From the NCBI GenBank assembly GCA_003212345.1, contig QCPZ01000001.1:195638-259637 (forward strand): DNA of 64,000 nucleotides, read 5' to 3'. The DNA is from SAR116 cluster bacterium AG-447-A06 (GTDB lineage: Bacteria; Pseudomonadota; Alphaproteobacteria; Puniceispirillales; Puniceispirillaceae). Shown here piece after piece: positions 44,903 through 53,996 of this stretch. The position numbers were made by a program, and so were the translations under genes. The first letter of the stretch is position 1. Every line of letters begins with the position of its first letter. The notes below the pieces were generated by a model that was not told the DNA's origin, did not search any database, and saw only the letters and a program-made list of their open reading frames with translations.

Positions 44903-45313
44903 TATCGTTCTCTAAATTATTATATATATAAAAGTTGTTGTTTTTGTTGGTATTGTGTGTAAGTGAATTTTCGAACTTATTCGAAAATTATCCATAATGT
45001 TATCCACAGTATTGTTAGTATTTTTACTATTTTTTTTAGAATGCTATAGAATTGTACACTTACACAACAAATCAATGGGTTTGTATTTTCCACTTGTGGG
45101 TTAAATATGTGTATAGAGGGATAAGAGGTTTTTATTTTGTTTTGACGTAAAGTAATCCCCGATCAACTGTGTTTTTTACACAACCATGTTAATAGGTCGA
45201 TTTATGATTGATATCACCAACCATCACTTTACATGCAAAAGCCTGATAATAGCGCATTTCAAATGATGAAACAGATGACAAATTAGTGAATTTTGACTAC
45301 ACCTTGTCACGTT
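44903..45313. promoter_or_regulatory. candidate chromosomal replication origin (oriC)
   Basis: AT-rich intergenic region between divergent hemE and PPSR genes; TTATCCATA (44988-44996) and TTATCCACA (45000-45008) DnaA-box matches plus two 2-mismatch sites facing each other (45086-45094, 45095-45103); AT-rich tract 45011-45056; gidA/gidB/parAB nearby. Confidence 0.8.
44966..44989. repeat. perfect 10-bp inverted repeat in candidate oriC
   Basis: AATTTTCGAA-CTTA-TTCGAAAATT, abutting the first DnaA-box-like site. Confidence 0.95.
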
Positions 45314-46135
45314 ATGCCTCAACAAACGTTACACATACATCTCGTTTCAGATTCAACAGGTGAAACCGTACATCAAGTGGCTCGTGCCTGTCTTGCTCAA
45401 TTTACTGATGTGAAACCAATAGAGCATGTTTGGACTTTGGTTCGTACCACAGCGCATCTAGATGCTTTGTTTGCCGGCCTTGACCGTCACCCGGGCATAT
45501 TATTGATGAGCATTATAGATCAAGATTTGAGATCAACCATAGAAAGTGTGTGCCGTACCAAAGGGGTGCCAGCAGTATCAATTTTGGATCCAGTGGTAAA
45601 TTTATTAACTAATGCCCTTGGGCAGGCAATGACGAACCTTCCTGGAGGTCAACGCCGCCTTGATACCGCCTATTTTGCCCGAATGGCTGCGGTTGATTTC
45701 GCTGTGAGACATGATGATGGTATGAATATGGGGGATTTGAAAAAAGCAGATATGTTGATTGTTGGGGTATCGAGAACCTCGAAAACGCCAACATCAATGT
45801 ATTTAGCACACCGCGGTTATAAAGCTGCCAACTATGCACTTGTGCCACAAGTTCCATTTCCCCAACACTATCTTGATGGACTTAATTTATTTGTTGTTGG
45901 ATTAACCAATGATCCAAAACGCCTTAGTCAAATACGCCGCACTCGCCAAGCAGCAATGATGGATAAAACTAATAATAGTTATGCTGACATTGAACAAATA
46001 ACTGAAGAAATGCGCAGTGCTCGCCGTTTGTTTAGCAACAATGGATGGCCTGTTATCGATGTAACGCGTCGATCAGTTGAAGAGACTGCAGCTGGAATTT
46101 TGCAATATTATAACATCTGGTGTGAAAGGCAGTGA
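45314..46135 (+). CDS. pyruvate, phosphate dikinase regulatory protein family (DUF299 kinase/pyrophosphorylase)
   Basis: [53 protein letters not shown]-type motif; start could be TTG 45293. Confidence 0.94.
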   Translation: [273 protein letters not shown]

Positions 46136-46815
46136 TGTCACAACCTTTTCTATCAAACATTCCAACTTTTGATTTTGTGTTGGCGTCAGCTAGTGCTACT
46201 CGCGTAAAAATTTTAGAAAATGCTGGACTGAAATTTTATAAATACCCGGTCTCAATAGATGAAGGAGCGTTTCGTGCGGCAGCCATTGCTGAGGCTATTC
46301 CAGCACAGGATATCGCGGTAATGTTGGCTGAGATGAAAGCCGCTGCCGCCGTCCAGCGCCTTAATACAGAACATTTGGTTACACCAAGTTACGTTTTGGG
46401 CTGTGATCAGATATTGGTTTGTGATGAGATTATTTACAGTAAGCCAACCGATATTTCTGCAGCAAAATCCCAGTTGTCAACTCTTTCTGGTAAAACTCAT
46501 CGGCTTCTTACAGCCGCGGTTTTGTTCCAACATGGCAAACGAATTTGGCATCATTTATCGGTGGCAGACATGACCATGCGTCCGTTTGATGATGAATTTA
46601 TTGATTTTTATCTCGAGCAGCTGGGTGAAGCGGCTCTTTTGTCGCCGGCAAGCTATCAGATCGAGTCCATTGGAGCGCAATTATTTTCGCAAATAAAAGG
46701 TTGTCACTATGGTATTCTCGGTATACCGCTGCTCGAGCTGCTGGCAATTCTAAGGGAACACGATCTCTCTCCATTTGATAGGAAATCACACAATCAATCT
46801 CAGGATAACTTATGA
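46132..46815 (+). CDS. Maf-like nucleotide pyrophosphatase
   Basis: FVLASASATRVKILENAGL; VLGCDQILV; SLSGKTHRLLTA-type motif; ESIGAQLFSQIKGCHYGILGIPLLELL. Confidence 0.92.
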   Translation: MMSQPFLSNIPTFDFVLASASATRVKILENAGLKFYKYPVSIDEGAFRAAAIAEAIPAQDIAVMLAEMKAAAAVQRLNTEHLVTPSYVLGCDQILVCDEIIYSKPTDISAAKSQLSTLSGKTHRLLTAAVLFQHGKRIWHHLSVADMTMRPFDDEFIDFYLEQLGEAALLSPASYQIESIGAQLFSQIKGCHYGILGIPLLELLAILREHDLSPFDRKSHNQSQDNL

Positions 46816-47429
46816 AGATCATTGGGGTAACAGGGTCAATTGCCGCTGGCAAGTCCACCATTGTTGGATGGATTAATGAGTTAGGTATTGCCACGCATGA
46901 CTCTGATTCTTCAGTTCATGAATTGCTGGGGCCCTATGGTGGAGCAGTACAGGATGTTTTGACAGAATTTGGGCCCCATTTTGGAACTATTGCCGATGGT
47001 ATCGATCGAAAATCACTAGGTGATGAGGTCTTTGCTACACCGCAAAAACGACTAAAACTGGAGTCTATTTTGCATCCTATGGTTCGCCAACACCGTGATG
47101 TCTTTATTGCCGAGCAGCGTAAAGCCAATGCCGCGGCAATAGTGCTGGATGTGCCACTGTTATTTGAAACTGGCGGGGAGGTGATGTGTGATTATGTGAT
47201 TGTTGTTCATGCTAGTGCTAAAACCACCGTCAAACGGGCATTGGCGCGGCCGGGCATGACTAAGGACAAGTTGGCTTTAATACTGGCATCACAAACACCT
47301 TCAGATGACAAAAAAGCGCGGGCTGATCTGGTCCTTGATTCGGACATATCAAAAGACCAAACACGTAATCAACTAATCGATTGGCTTTCTGTCATTGGTT
47401 TGTCTACTGTGGGGGATAAACTAGGCTGA
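46812..47429 (+). CDS. coaE: dephospho-CoA kinase
   Basis: KIIGVTGSIAAGKSTIVGWINELG; HPMVRQH; LDVPLLFETGGEVMCD. Confidence 0.96.
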   Translation: MKIIGVTGSIAAGKSTIVGWINELGIATHDSDSSVHELLGPYGGAVQDVLTEFGPHFGTIADGIDRKSLGDEVFATPQKRLKLESILHPMVRQHRDVFIAEQRKANAAAIVLDVPLLFETGGEVMCDYVIVVHASAKTTVKRALARPGMTKDKLALILASQTPSDDKKARADLVLDSDISKDQTRNQLIDWLSVIGLSTVGDKLG

Positions 47430-47476
47430 AGGGCTTGGTGAACTTGCTTTCATGGCATTGGGGACATGGATAAAAT

Positions 47477-48181
47477 ATGCGCGAAATAGCCCTTGATACA
47501 GAGACTACGGGAATAAGTCCGCGTGATGGTCACAGGATTATTGAAATCGGTGCATTGGAATTAATGCACCACCTTCCCACTGGCCGCAGTTTACATCTCT
47601 ATATTAATCCAGAGCGTGATATTGATGAGGGCGCTATTGCGGTTCATGGCATTACTCTGGATTTTCTAGCAGACAAACCGATCTTTGCCGATGTTGCCGA
47701 AGAATTTTTAGCTTTCATTGGCTCTGATCCTCTGGTGATTCATAATGCTAGCTTTGATATGGCTTTCATTAACTCTGAACTGACACGCGTTGACCGTCCC
47801 GTGCTTGCGATGGCCCAATCAATTGACACGTTGGCGATGGCACGCAAAAAATTTCCTGGTGCACAGGCTAATCTGGATGCATTATGTCGCCGCTTCGAAA
47901 TTGATAACTCACATCGCGATCTGCATGGCGCGTTGTTAGATGCCGATCTACTCGCTAGTGTTTATATCGAATTATTAGGCGGTCGTCAGCCTGGCTTGCT
48001 ACTGGATGCTGATCAGAATTCTATGAGCAAGATGTCGCGAGACGGGGTAGCTGAAGAACCGTATTTTCAGATTGATGAGAAAAATATTCGCCCGATACGG
48101 GCTCATGCGCCAACAGATGAGGAGTTGGCAGCTCATGCAGAGTTTTTGGCATGTTTAAAAGACCCAATTTGGAACCAATAA
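47477..48181 (+). CDS. dnaQ: DNA polymerase III subunit epsilon
   Basis: REIALDTETTGISPRDGHRIIEIGALE; VIHNASFDMAFINSEL; HRDLHGALLDADLLASVYIEL. Confidence 0.96.
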   Translation: MREIALDTETTGISPRDGHRIIEIGALELMHHLPTGRSLHLYINPERDIDEGAIAVHGITLDFLADKPIFADVAEEFLAFIGSDPLVIHNASFDMAFINSELTRVDRPVLAMAQSIDTLAMARKKFPGAQANLDALCRRFEIDNSHRDLHGALLDADLLASVYIELLGGRQPGLLLDADQNSMSKMSRDGVAEEPYFQIDEKNIRPIRAHAPTDEELAAHAEFLACLKDPIWNQ

Positions 48182-48204
48182 TAGCTGGATTAGTAACACA
48201 TGGT

Positions 48205-48726
48205 TTAATTTTTGGTCTGTGCGGCGGCCTGTTGCGTGAGATTATGCTGATAAACAGCAACAAAATCAACAGGCTGTATGTTTAAGGGCATGAAACCTCC
48301 ATCACGTGTTGCATCCGAAATAATGGCGCGTGCAAATGGGAACAATAGCCGAGGCGCTTCAATCATGATCAGAGGGTTAATTTCGTCACTGTGTGCACCT
48401 TCGGGTGTGACAAGGCCTGCATAAGTCAGATCCACTAGAAATAAGGTTGTTTCTTTGGATGACGCTTTGGCGGCAAGATTAAGGGTTACTTCATATTTAT
48501 CGTCATTGATCAGCTGTGCGCCCACATTGACTGTAATCTCAACGTCTGGCTGGGTTGAACCTTCTATCAAAACGCGGGGTGCATTGGGATTTTCAAAAGA
48601 TAAATCTTTGATATACTGCGCGTGTACAAGGATCCGGCGGTCTGTGTTTGGATTATCATCTGACTTCTGAGTGTTACCAACGTCTTTAGATGTCGTGGTT
48701 TTTGATTTTTTCGTGTCTTTAGCCAT
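48205..48726 (-). CDS. secB: protein-export chaperone SecB
   Basis: QYIKDLSFENPNAP; VTLNLAAKASSKETTLFLVDLTYAGL; PRLLFPFARAIISDATRDGGFMPLNIQPVDFVAVY; start trimmed to MAKDTKK. Confidence 0.95.
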   Translation of the reverse strand: MAKDTKKSKTTTSKDVGNTQKSDDNPNTDRRILVHAQYIKDLSFENPNAPRVLIEGSTQPDVEITVNVGAQLINDDKYEVTLNLAAKASSKETTLFLVDLTYAGLVTPEGAHSDEINPLIMIEAPRLLFPFARAIISDATRDGGFMPLNIQPVDFVAVYQHNLTQQAAAQTKN

Positions 48727-48847
48727 TATAATCTCCACAGCTGGATGCCACTGTTTAGGACAAGGTGATGTTAAAATAACTTGGCCTCGGTGCTGCATTT
48801 GTTAGCATGATTCACTGTTTTAAAACAACTAAACAGACCTTATTAAT

Positions 48848-49402
48848 TTAACTGTCGTTGCGGTGGTCCCTTTTTTTCTGGTTGAGATGGAGTTTAGCGT
48901 CTGGTCTGTCTTCAAACTCGCCTTCAATAACATCATCGAATTCAGTTTGGTGGTGAGCCTGTTTGCTAAATCCAAACGGATCCTGATTACTATTTCTTTG
49001 CCTGAATACACTTCCACCAAAGTTCACAAAACTAGTGACGTTTGGCTTTTTAACAACCCACTGTAACAGATACATTCCAGCTATGGTCCGAAACCCTGGG
49101 ATAAACAAAAAAAGCCCAGCACTGTCGGTTACATAGCCTGGAATTAACATTAACGCCCCCCCGACAACCAATGCTATACTATCAGCAATTGATACAACTG
49201 GCGCATGGCCTCTAGCTAGATCGCTGCGGACACGACTTAGCACAGACAAGCCCTGTTTTTTCAGAAAAGTAATGCCAATAATGGCTGTTAGGAATACCCC
49301 CAAGAAGGTCAGCAACCCGCCAACTTCATTGCTAATAAAGATGAAGACCGATATTTCTAACCAACCCCATAGTAACAGACCTGCAATAAAAATAAGTGCC
49401 AT
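48848..49402 (-). CDS. fxsA: FxsA-family membrane protein
   Basis: ETSVFIFI-like first helix; ADSIALVVGGALMLIPGYVTDSAGLFLFIPGFR. Confidence 0.88.
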   Translation of the reverse strand: MALIFIAGLLLWGWLEISVFIFISNEVGGLLTFLGVFLTAIIGITFLKKQGLSVLSRVRSDLARGHAPVVSIADSIALVVGGALMLIPGYVTDSAGLFLFIPGFRTIAGMYLLQWVVKKPNVTSFVNFGGSVFRQRNSNQDPFGFSKQAHHQTEFDDVIEGEFEDRPDAKLHLNQKKRDHRNDS

Positions 49403-49547
49403 CTAACGTATCCCATGTATTTTTTCGGTTATTTTCGTGCAGATTTTTTGACTGCATCTGGATTTCAGACCCGACATATGCCATTTATATCATGATAGCA
49501 TTGTCAAAAGACACAATGATGATATGTAATGCTAAGTAAAATTTGTT

Positions 49548-50210
49548 ATGGGGGCCACGGTGCCATTTATTGATATCATTATTTTTGCTGTTATTGCTGT
49601 GTTGTTGGTATTACGTTTGCGTTCAGTGTTGGGGCAGCGTTCTGGCTATGAGCAGCCTCAGGGTGAGCGGCCTGTAAATCGTCTTGATGATAACGAAAAT
49701 GACAGTGATGTAATACCGCTGCACTCTAAAGCCACTGATGATGTCCCCGCCACCCTACATGGTCTTGACGCACTACGCCAAATTGACCGCAAATTTAGCG
49801 AAAAAGAGTTTATTGGTGGTGCCAAGGCAGCTTTTGAAATGATCCTGACCGCTTATGCGGAGGGCGACCTAGCTCAGTTAAGACGGCTGCTTGGATATGA
49901 CCTTTTACAAAGTTTTACGTCATCAATTGAGAGTCGAATTGCTGCGAATGAGAGCCTTAGCATCACTCTGGATGAGCTTCGTGAGGCGAGTATTTTGAAT
50001 ATTTCTATAATTGATCACATGGCAAGCATTACCATGCATTTTCATTCCGTCCAGACGCGGGTTGCCAAAGATAAAAATGGTGAGCCAATAGACCCCGAAG
50101 ACTCCGGTGCGCGGGAATTTACTGACATATGGACATTTGAGCGTGATTTAACCTTGTCTGATCCAAACTGGAAACTGACTGAGACAGAATCCGCTGACGA
50201 TGATGAATAA
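49548..50210 (+). CDS. Tim44/TimA-like domain protein
   Basis: Membrane anchor FIDIIIFAVIAVLLVLRLRSVLGQRSGYE; FIGGAKAAFEMILTAYAEGDLAQLRRLL; DIWTFERDLTLSDPNWKLTET. Confidence 0.9.
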   Translation: MGATVPFIDIIIFAVIAVLLVLRLRSVLGQRSGYEQPQGERPVNRLDDNENDSDVIPLHSKATDDVPATLHGLDALRQIDRKFSEKEFIGGAKAAFEMILTAYAEGDLAQLRRLLGYDLLQSFTSSIESRIAANESLSITLDELREASILNISIIDHMASITMHFHSVQTRVAKDKNGEPIDPEDSGAREFTDIWTFERDLTLSDPNWKLTETESADDDE

Positions 50211-50222
50211 TTGAGGCTCTGT

Positions 50223-50816
50223 ATGCCAAAGAAAAGCACTACCTACTCGATAGAGGATATGGTTTTGTGGCAGCGGGTTACTTCTCAGGTGACTCCTTTG
50301 AAGTCCACCACACAGTCATCATCCCTTGCAAATCTGGTTTCTGATGTCACTAACCGCCAAGATATGGTTTTGAAAGAGAATGTAATAACCCAGAAAAGAT
50401 TGGTTGTAGATGATATTTCTATAAGACCCGCAGGGATTGCTTCGAAAAAACGTACATTAAAACAAGTAACACCAGTTGATTTGCGCCATGGGGAAAAGGC
50501 CGGCATTGATGGTAGTACGAAACGCCGATTATTTCGCGGTGAGGTTCCAATTGACTTGCGGCTTGATCTTCATGGGATGACGGCGGCACGGGCACACAAA
50601 CAGCTTATCCAATTCATAGTATCTGCAGCTAACGGTGGTTGTCGCTGTGTTCTTGTAATTACTGGCAAGGGTTTAGGTGTTTTAAATGGTCATGTGCCTA
50701 ACTGGTTGAAACAACCGCCTCTGTCTCTTCATGTTTTGGCATTAGCTGAAGCGCGGCCAAAAGATGGGGGTGGCGGTGCGTTTTATGTGTTGTTACGCCG
50801 TAAGCGAGGTGACTAG
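50223..50816 (+). CDS. Smr/MutS2-domain protein
   Basis: LRLDLHGMTAARAHKQLIQFI; CVLVITGKGLGVLNGHVPNWL; EARPKDGGGGAFYVLLRRKR; start from MPKKS. Confidence 0.92.
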   Translation: MPKKSTTYSIEDMVLWQRVTSQVTPLKSTTQSSSLANLVSDVTNRQDMVLKENVITQKRLVVDDISIRPAGIASKKRTLKQVTPVDLRHGEKAGIDGSTKRRLFRGEVPIDLRLDLHGMTAARAHKQLIQFIVSAANGGCRCVLVITGKGLGVLNGHVPNWLKQPPLSLHVLALAEARPKDGGGGAFYVLLRRKRGD

Positions 50817-50819
50817 TAA

Positions 50820-51182
50820 ATGACACCATTTGGCTCTAAAATGCGTGAATTACGGCGACACCATAAACGAACTCAACAGCAACAGGCAACGTTTCTTGGT
50901 GTTTCCAAAGCTTATATTTCTGCGCTTGAAACAGGTGAGCGCGGCCAGCCGTCAGCAATCTTTGTAGACCGTATATGTGTTTGGCTTGGTTTGATATGGG
51001 ATGATGCTGAAGAATTAAAACGGCTTGCTAGTGTGTCACACCCCAAGCCTTCGATTGATGTTCGAGGGCAAACTGCTAACGCTGTGTACCTATCAAATTT
51101 GTTAGCGCAAAATATTAAAAGGTTATCACCTGAAGATTGCGGTGACTTGATTAGAGAAATTGAGCGTCGTATACAAAGCTAA
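50820..51182 (+). CDS. XRE-family helix-turn-helix regulator
   Basis: RELRRHHKRTQQQQATFLGVSKAYISALETGERGQPS. Confidence 0.9.
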   Translation: MTPFGSKMRELRRHHKRTQQQQATFLGVSKAYISALETGERGQPSAIFVDRICVWLGLIWDDAEELKRLASVSHPKPSIDVRGQTANAVYLSNLLAQNIKRLSPEDCGDLIREIERRIQS

Positions 51183-51371
51183 TTTTTTTAATATATGTAA
51201 GAAAGCGTGCAAGACCGATTTGCTAAAAACTGTTCTTATGGTAAAAGGTCGGCAATGCGATTAAACGATAGAACTTCTAAGATCTTCCATCGTTAATTTT
51301 GTAAATGGAAAAACGAGTGCCAAGTGTTTGGTAAGGTCCAACCGGCCGTTTAGCAATAAAGGATAGGCAAT

Positions 51372-51914
51372 ATGATATCTGAGTCTCTGCGCGGTCATAT
51401 TGCCAAAATATCTGTTGAGACAGTTGATCAGTTAACTGAGCGTGATATCAATGAACTGAGTGATGCTGCTGAGTCTGCAATCCTGTCGGGTGGTGGTTTT
51501 GGATGGTTGTCGCCACCACCTAAATCAGTGATGGAAGACTATTGGCGCGGTGTGCAGATGATTCCTGATAGACATTTGATTATTGCACGCCTTGATAAGG
51601 TTATTGCTGGTAGCTGCCAGATAACACGCCCCCCAAAAAACAACGAGGCGCAAAAGTTTTCCTGTCAATTGACAACATTTTTTGTCGCCCCTTGGGCGCG
51701 CGGTCATGGCTTGGCGCAAATGATCGTAGCGGAGTCCGAGGCTTTGGCAAAGTCCGAGGGTTTTTTAATGATTAATCTTGATGTGCGGGCAACACAAGAT
51801 CGTGCCATACAGTCGTTTGAAGCACGTGGTTTCAAACGTTATGCCACAAATAACTATTATGCTAAAGTAGGCGAAGATTATGTTCTCGGGTTTTACTATC
51901 ACAAAGAACTTTAA
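51372..51914 (+). CDS. GNAT-family N-acetyltransferase
   Basis: LTTFFVAPWARGHGLAQMIVAESEALAKSEGF acetyl-CoA-binding motif. Confidence 0.87.
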   Translation: MISESLRGHIAKISVETVDQLTERDINELSDAAESAILSGGGFGWLSPPPKSVMEDYWRGVQMIPDRHLIIARLDKVIAGSCQITRPPKNNEAQKFSCQLTTFFVAPWARGHGLAQMIVAESEALAKSEGFLMINLDVRATQDRAIQSFEARGFKRYATNNYYAKVGEDYVLGFYYHKEL

Positions 51915-51916
51915 AT

Positions 51917-52282
51917 ATGGCTTATGATAAGAATAATATTTTTGCAAAAATTCTGCGTGGTGAAATCCCTTGCAAGGCTATTGATGAGGATGATCATACG
52001 CTTAGTTTTGCCGATATTAATCCGCAGGCGCCTATACATGTATTGGTTATTCCAAAAGGGGCTTACACTGATTGGCCAGACTTTGCCGTTCACGCAAGTG
52101 GTGAGGAAATCGCCGCCTTTTTTAGAGCTGTTAGCCGTGTCGCAGAATTAACCGGCATTAGTGATACAGGCTATCGGGTTATCTCAAATATTGGGCCTGA
52201 TAGCCATCAAGAAGTTCCACATTTTCACATGCATGTTCTTGGTGGAACGCCAATTGGCCCGCTTGTAGTGGCAAAGGGCTAG
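51917..52282 (+). CDS. HIT-family (histidine triad) protein
   Basis: NIFAKILRGEIPCKAIDEDDHTLSFADINPQAPIHVLVIPK; HQEVPHFHMHVLGG. Confidence 0.95.
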   Translation: MAYDKNNIFAKILRGEIPCKAIDEDDHTLSFADINPQAPIHVLVIPKGAYTDWPDFAVHASGEEIAAFFRAVSRVAELTGISDTGYRVISNIGPDSHQEVPHFHMHVLGGTPIGPLVVAKG

Positions 52283-52413
52283 CCCTACCGAAATATAAAA
52301 TTACTGGTACGTACATTGATGCTCTATCGTGTCAGCTTAGGTTTGTTTTTCGGTGCCGGGGTTTTTGTTATCATGATATAGGTTAATTTCCCAAAGCACC
52401 TAAAAGAGATGGC

Positions 52414-53382
52414 CTAACGTCTGATCCTATTGCTTGTATGTTTCGGGTGTTTGCGTTCAATTATGTCCCATGTCATGGAGGCAATATTTATGCTGGATAA
52501 GCGCTCAATCTCGCGAATACCGGTCGGCGAAGTGACATTTATTTCAGTCAAATAGTCGCCAATTATATCAATGCCAACAAAAAGCAACCCGCGGCGACGT
52601 AGCTCTGGACCAATTGCACCACAGATTTCCAAGTCGCGTTTGGTTAGGTCAGCTCTTGCAGCAATGCCTCCAACATGAAAATTGGACCTGACTTCATCTT
52701 CATTTGGAATTCGATTTACCGCCCCAACAGGGCTTCCATCAACCAAAATGATCCTTTTATCACCGTTACGGACTGCGGGCAGGTAGGCTTGCACCATCAC
52801 GGGTTCGTGGTTGATGCCGAAAAATATTTCAAGAAGCGAGTTTAAATTTTGATCACAAGGTTGAATGCGGAATACCCCAGTCCCGCCGCTACCGAACAAT
52901 GGCTTGATAATGATATCTTTGTGCTTACATCGAAATGCTTTAATGGCTGCAATGTCGCGGCTAATCAACGTTGCGGGCATTAAATCTGGATATAGTGTGA
53001 CAAGAAGCTTTTCTGGCGCATTGCGAACTTCGGCTGGGTTGTTAACCACCATCGTTTTTGGGTCCAACATTTCTAGCAAATAGGTTGCCGTAATGTAAGC
53101 CATATCAAAGGGTGGGTCTTGACGCATCAGAATTATGTCAAAGTTCTGCAATGCCTCGACTTTAGTCACACCCGTTTCAAAATGCGCCCCAGCTTGATCA
53201 TAAAATGTAAGCTCTTGGCCACGCGCGCATACAATCCCTTCATTTAGGCTGAGTAAATTTGGTGTGTAATACCATAAATTATGACCACGTTTTTGCGCTT
53301 CTAAACCAAGCGCAAATGTTGTGTCTCCTGCAATTTGTAAAGACTCGACTTTGTCCATCTGAATGGCAATTGAAAGACTCAT
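52414..53382 (-). CDS. gshB: glutathione synthetase
   Basis: IAIQMDKVESLQIAGDTTFALGLEAQKRGH; LMRQDPPFDMAYITATYLLE; KPLFGSGGTGVFRI; EINVTSPTGIREIERL. Confidence 0.96.
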   Translation of the reverse strand: MSLSIAIQMDKVESLQIAGDTTFALGLEAQKRGHNLWYYTPNLLSLNEGIVCARGQELTFYDQAGAHFETGVTKVEALQNFDIILMRQDPPFDMAYITATYLLEMLDPKTMVVNNPAEVRNAPEKLLVTLYPDLMPATLISRDIAAIKAFRCKHKDIIIKPLFGSGGTGVFRIQPCDQNLNSLLEIFFGINHEPVMVQAYLPAVRNGDKRIILVDGSPVGAVNRIPNEDEVRSNFHVGGIAARADLTKRDLEICGAIGPELRRRGLLFVGIDIIGDYLTEINVTSPTGIREIERLSSINIASMTWDIIERKHPKHTSNRIRR

Positions 53383-53390
53383 AAGACGGC

Positions 53391-53996
53391 TTAGAGACGT
53401 TTGTCGGTTTGTAAAATTATATAATTTACAACTTTTTTGGTGAAGCGTACTTCTCGTGCATGTTCCACTACACGCCTCATTTCATTTACATCCGCGGCAA
53501 CACCGGATAAATAAACCGTACCATTTACAACATCAATACTGAAGTTAAGGGATGAGATACTTTTATCGGAAATTAGTTTACCACGTAATGTTGCGCTAGC
53601 GGCAAGGTCTTTAGCTATGTCCTTTATTGATGATGAGTCAGTAATCTGTAATTCATTTACCACCTCTCGAACGCCGCGAACTTTCCAAGCCAGTTTTGTT
53701 GCTAGTATCTTTTCTTCTGGCTTCTTTATTTTGCCCGTCAATAAAACCGCACCATCATTCACAGTGATGTCAACAGCGGTTACTAGAGTGAAATCGTTTT
53801 GGATAAATTGATCCGTCAATTTGGCGTGAATTTGCGTATCTGCAACTGAGGTGGATAGCCCCTTTTCAGTTGTCGAGGCAGCGACTGCGGCTGTGCCAAC
53901 TCCAATTACGGCATTCGCACATCCTGATAGTCCGATTGGAAAAAGCAAGAGAAAAATAGCCGTTGGCACCGAGAGCGTCTGTCGTGTCGATGGCAT
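53391..53996 (-). CDS. BON-domain lipoprotein (OsmY/YraP-like)
   Basis: Lipobox GLSGC; two BON-like repeats (VDITVNDGAVLLTGKIKKPEEK; IDVVNGTVYLSGVAADVNEMRRVVEHAREV). Confidence 0.9.
   Translation of the reverse strand: MPSTRQTLSVPTAIFLLLFPIGLSGCANAVIGVGTAAVAASTTEKGLSTSVADTQIHAKLTDQFIQNDFTLVTAVDITVNDGAVLLTGKIKKPEEKILATKLAWKVRGVREVVNELQITDSSSIKDIAKDLAASATLRGKLISDKSISSLNFSIDVVNGTVYLSGVAADVNEMRRVVEHAREVRFTKKVVNYIILQTDKRL

Noticed and set aside
45070-45082. Possible IHF site AATCAATGGGTTT in the candidate origin
   Set aside because: Only a near match to WATCAANNNNTTR (last base fails); too common in AT-rich DNA to call.
45101-45192. Possible CtrA sites (TTAA half-sites) in the candidate origin
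   Set aside because: I see isolated TTAA half-sites but no TTAA-N7-TTAA pair.
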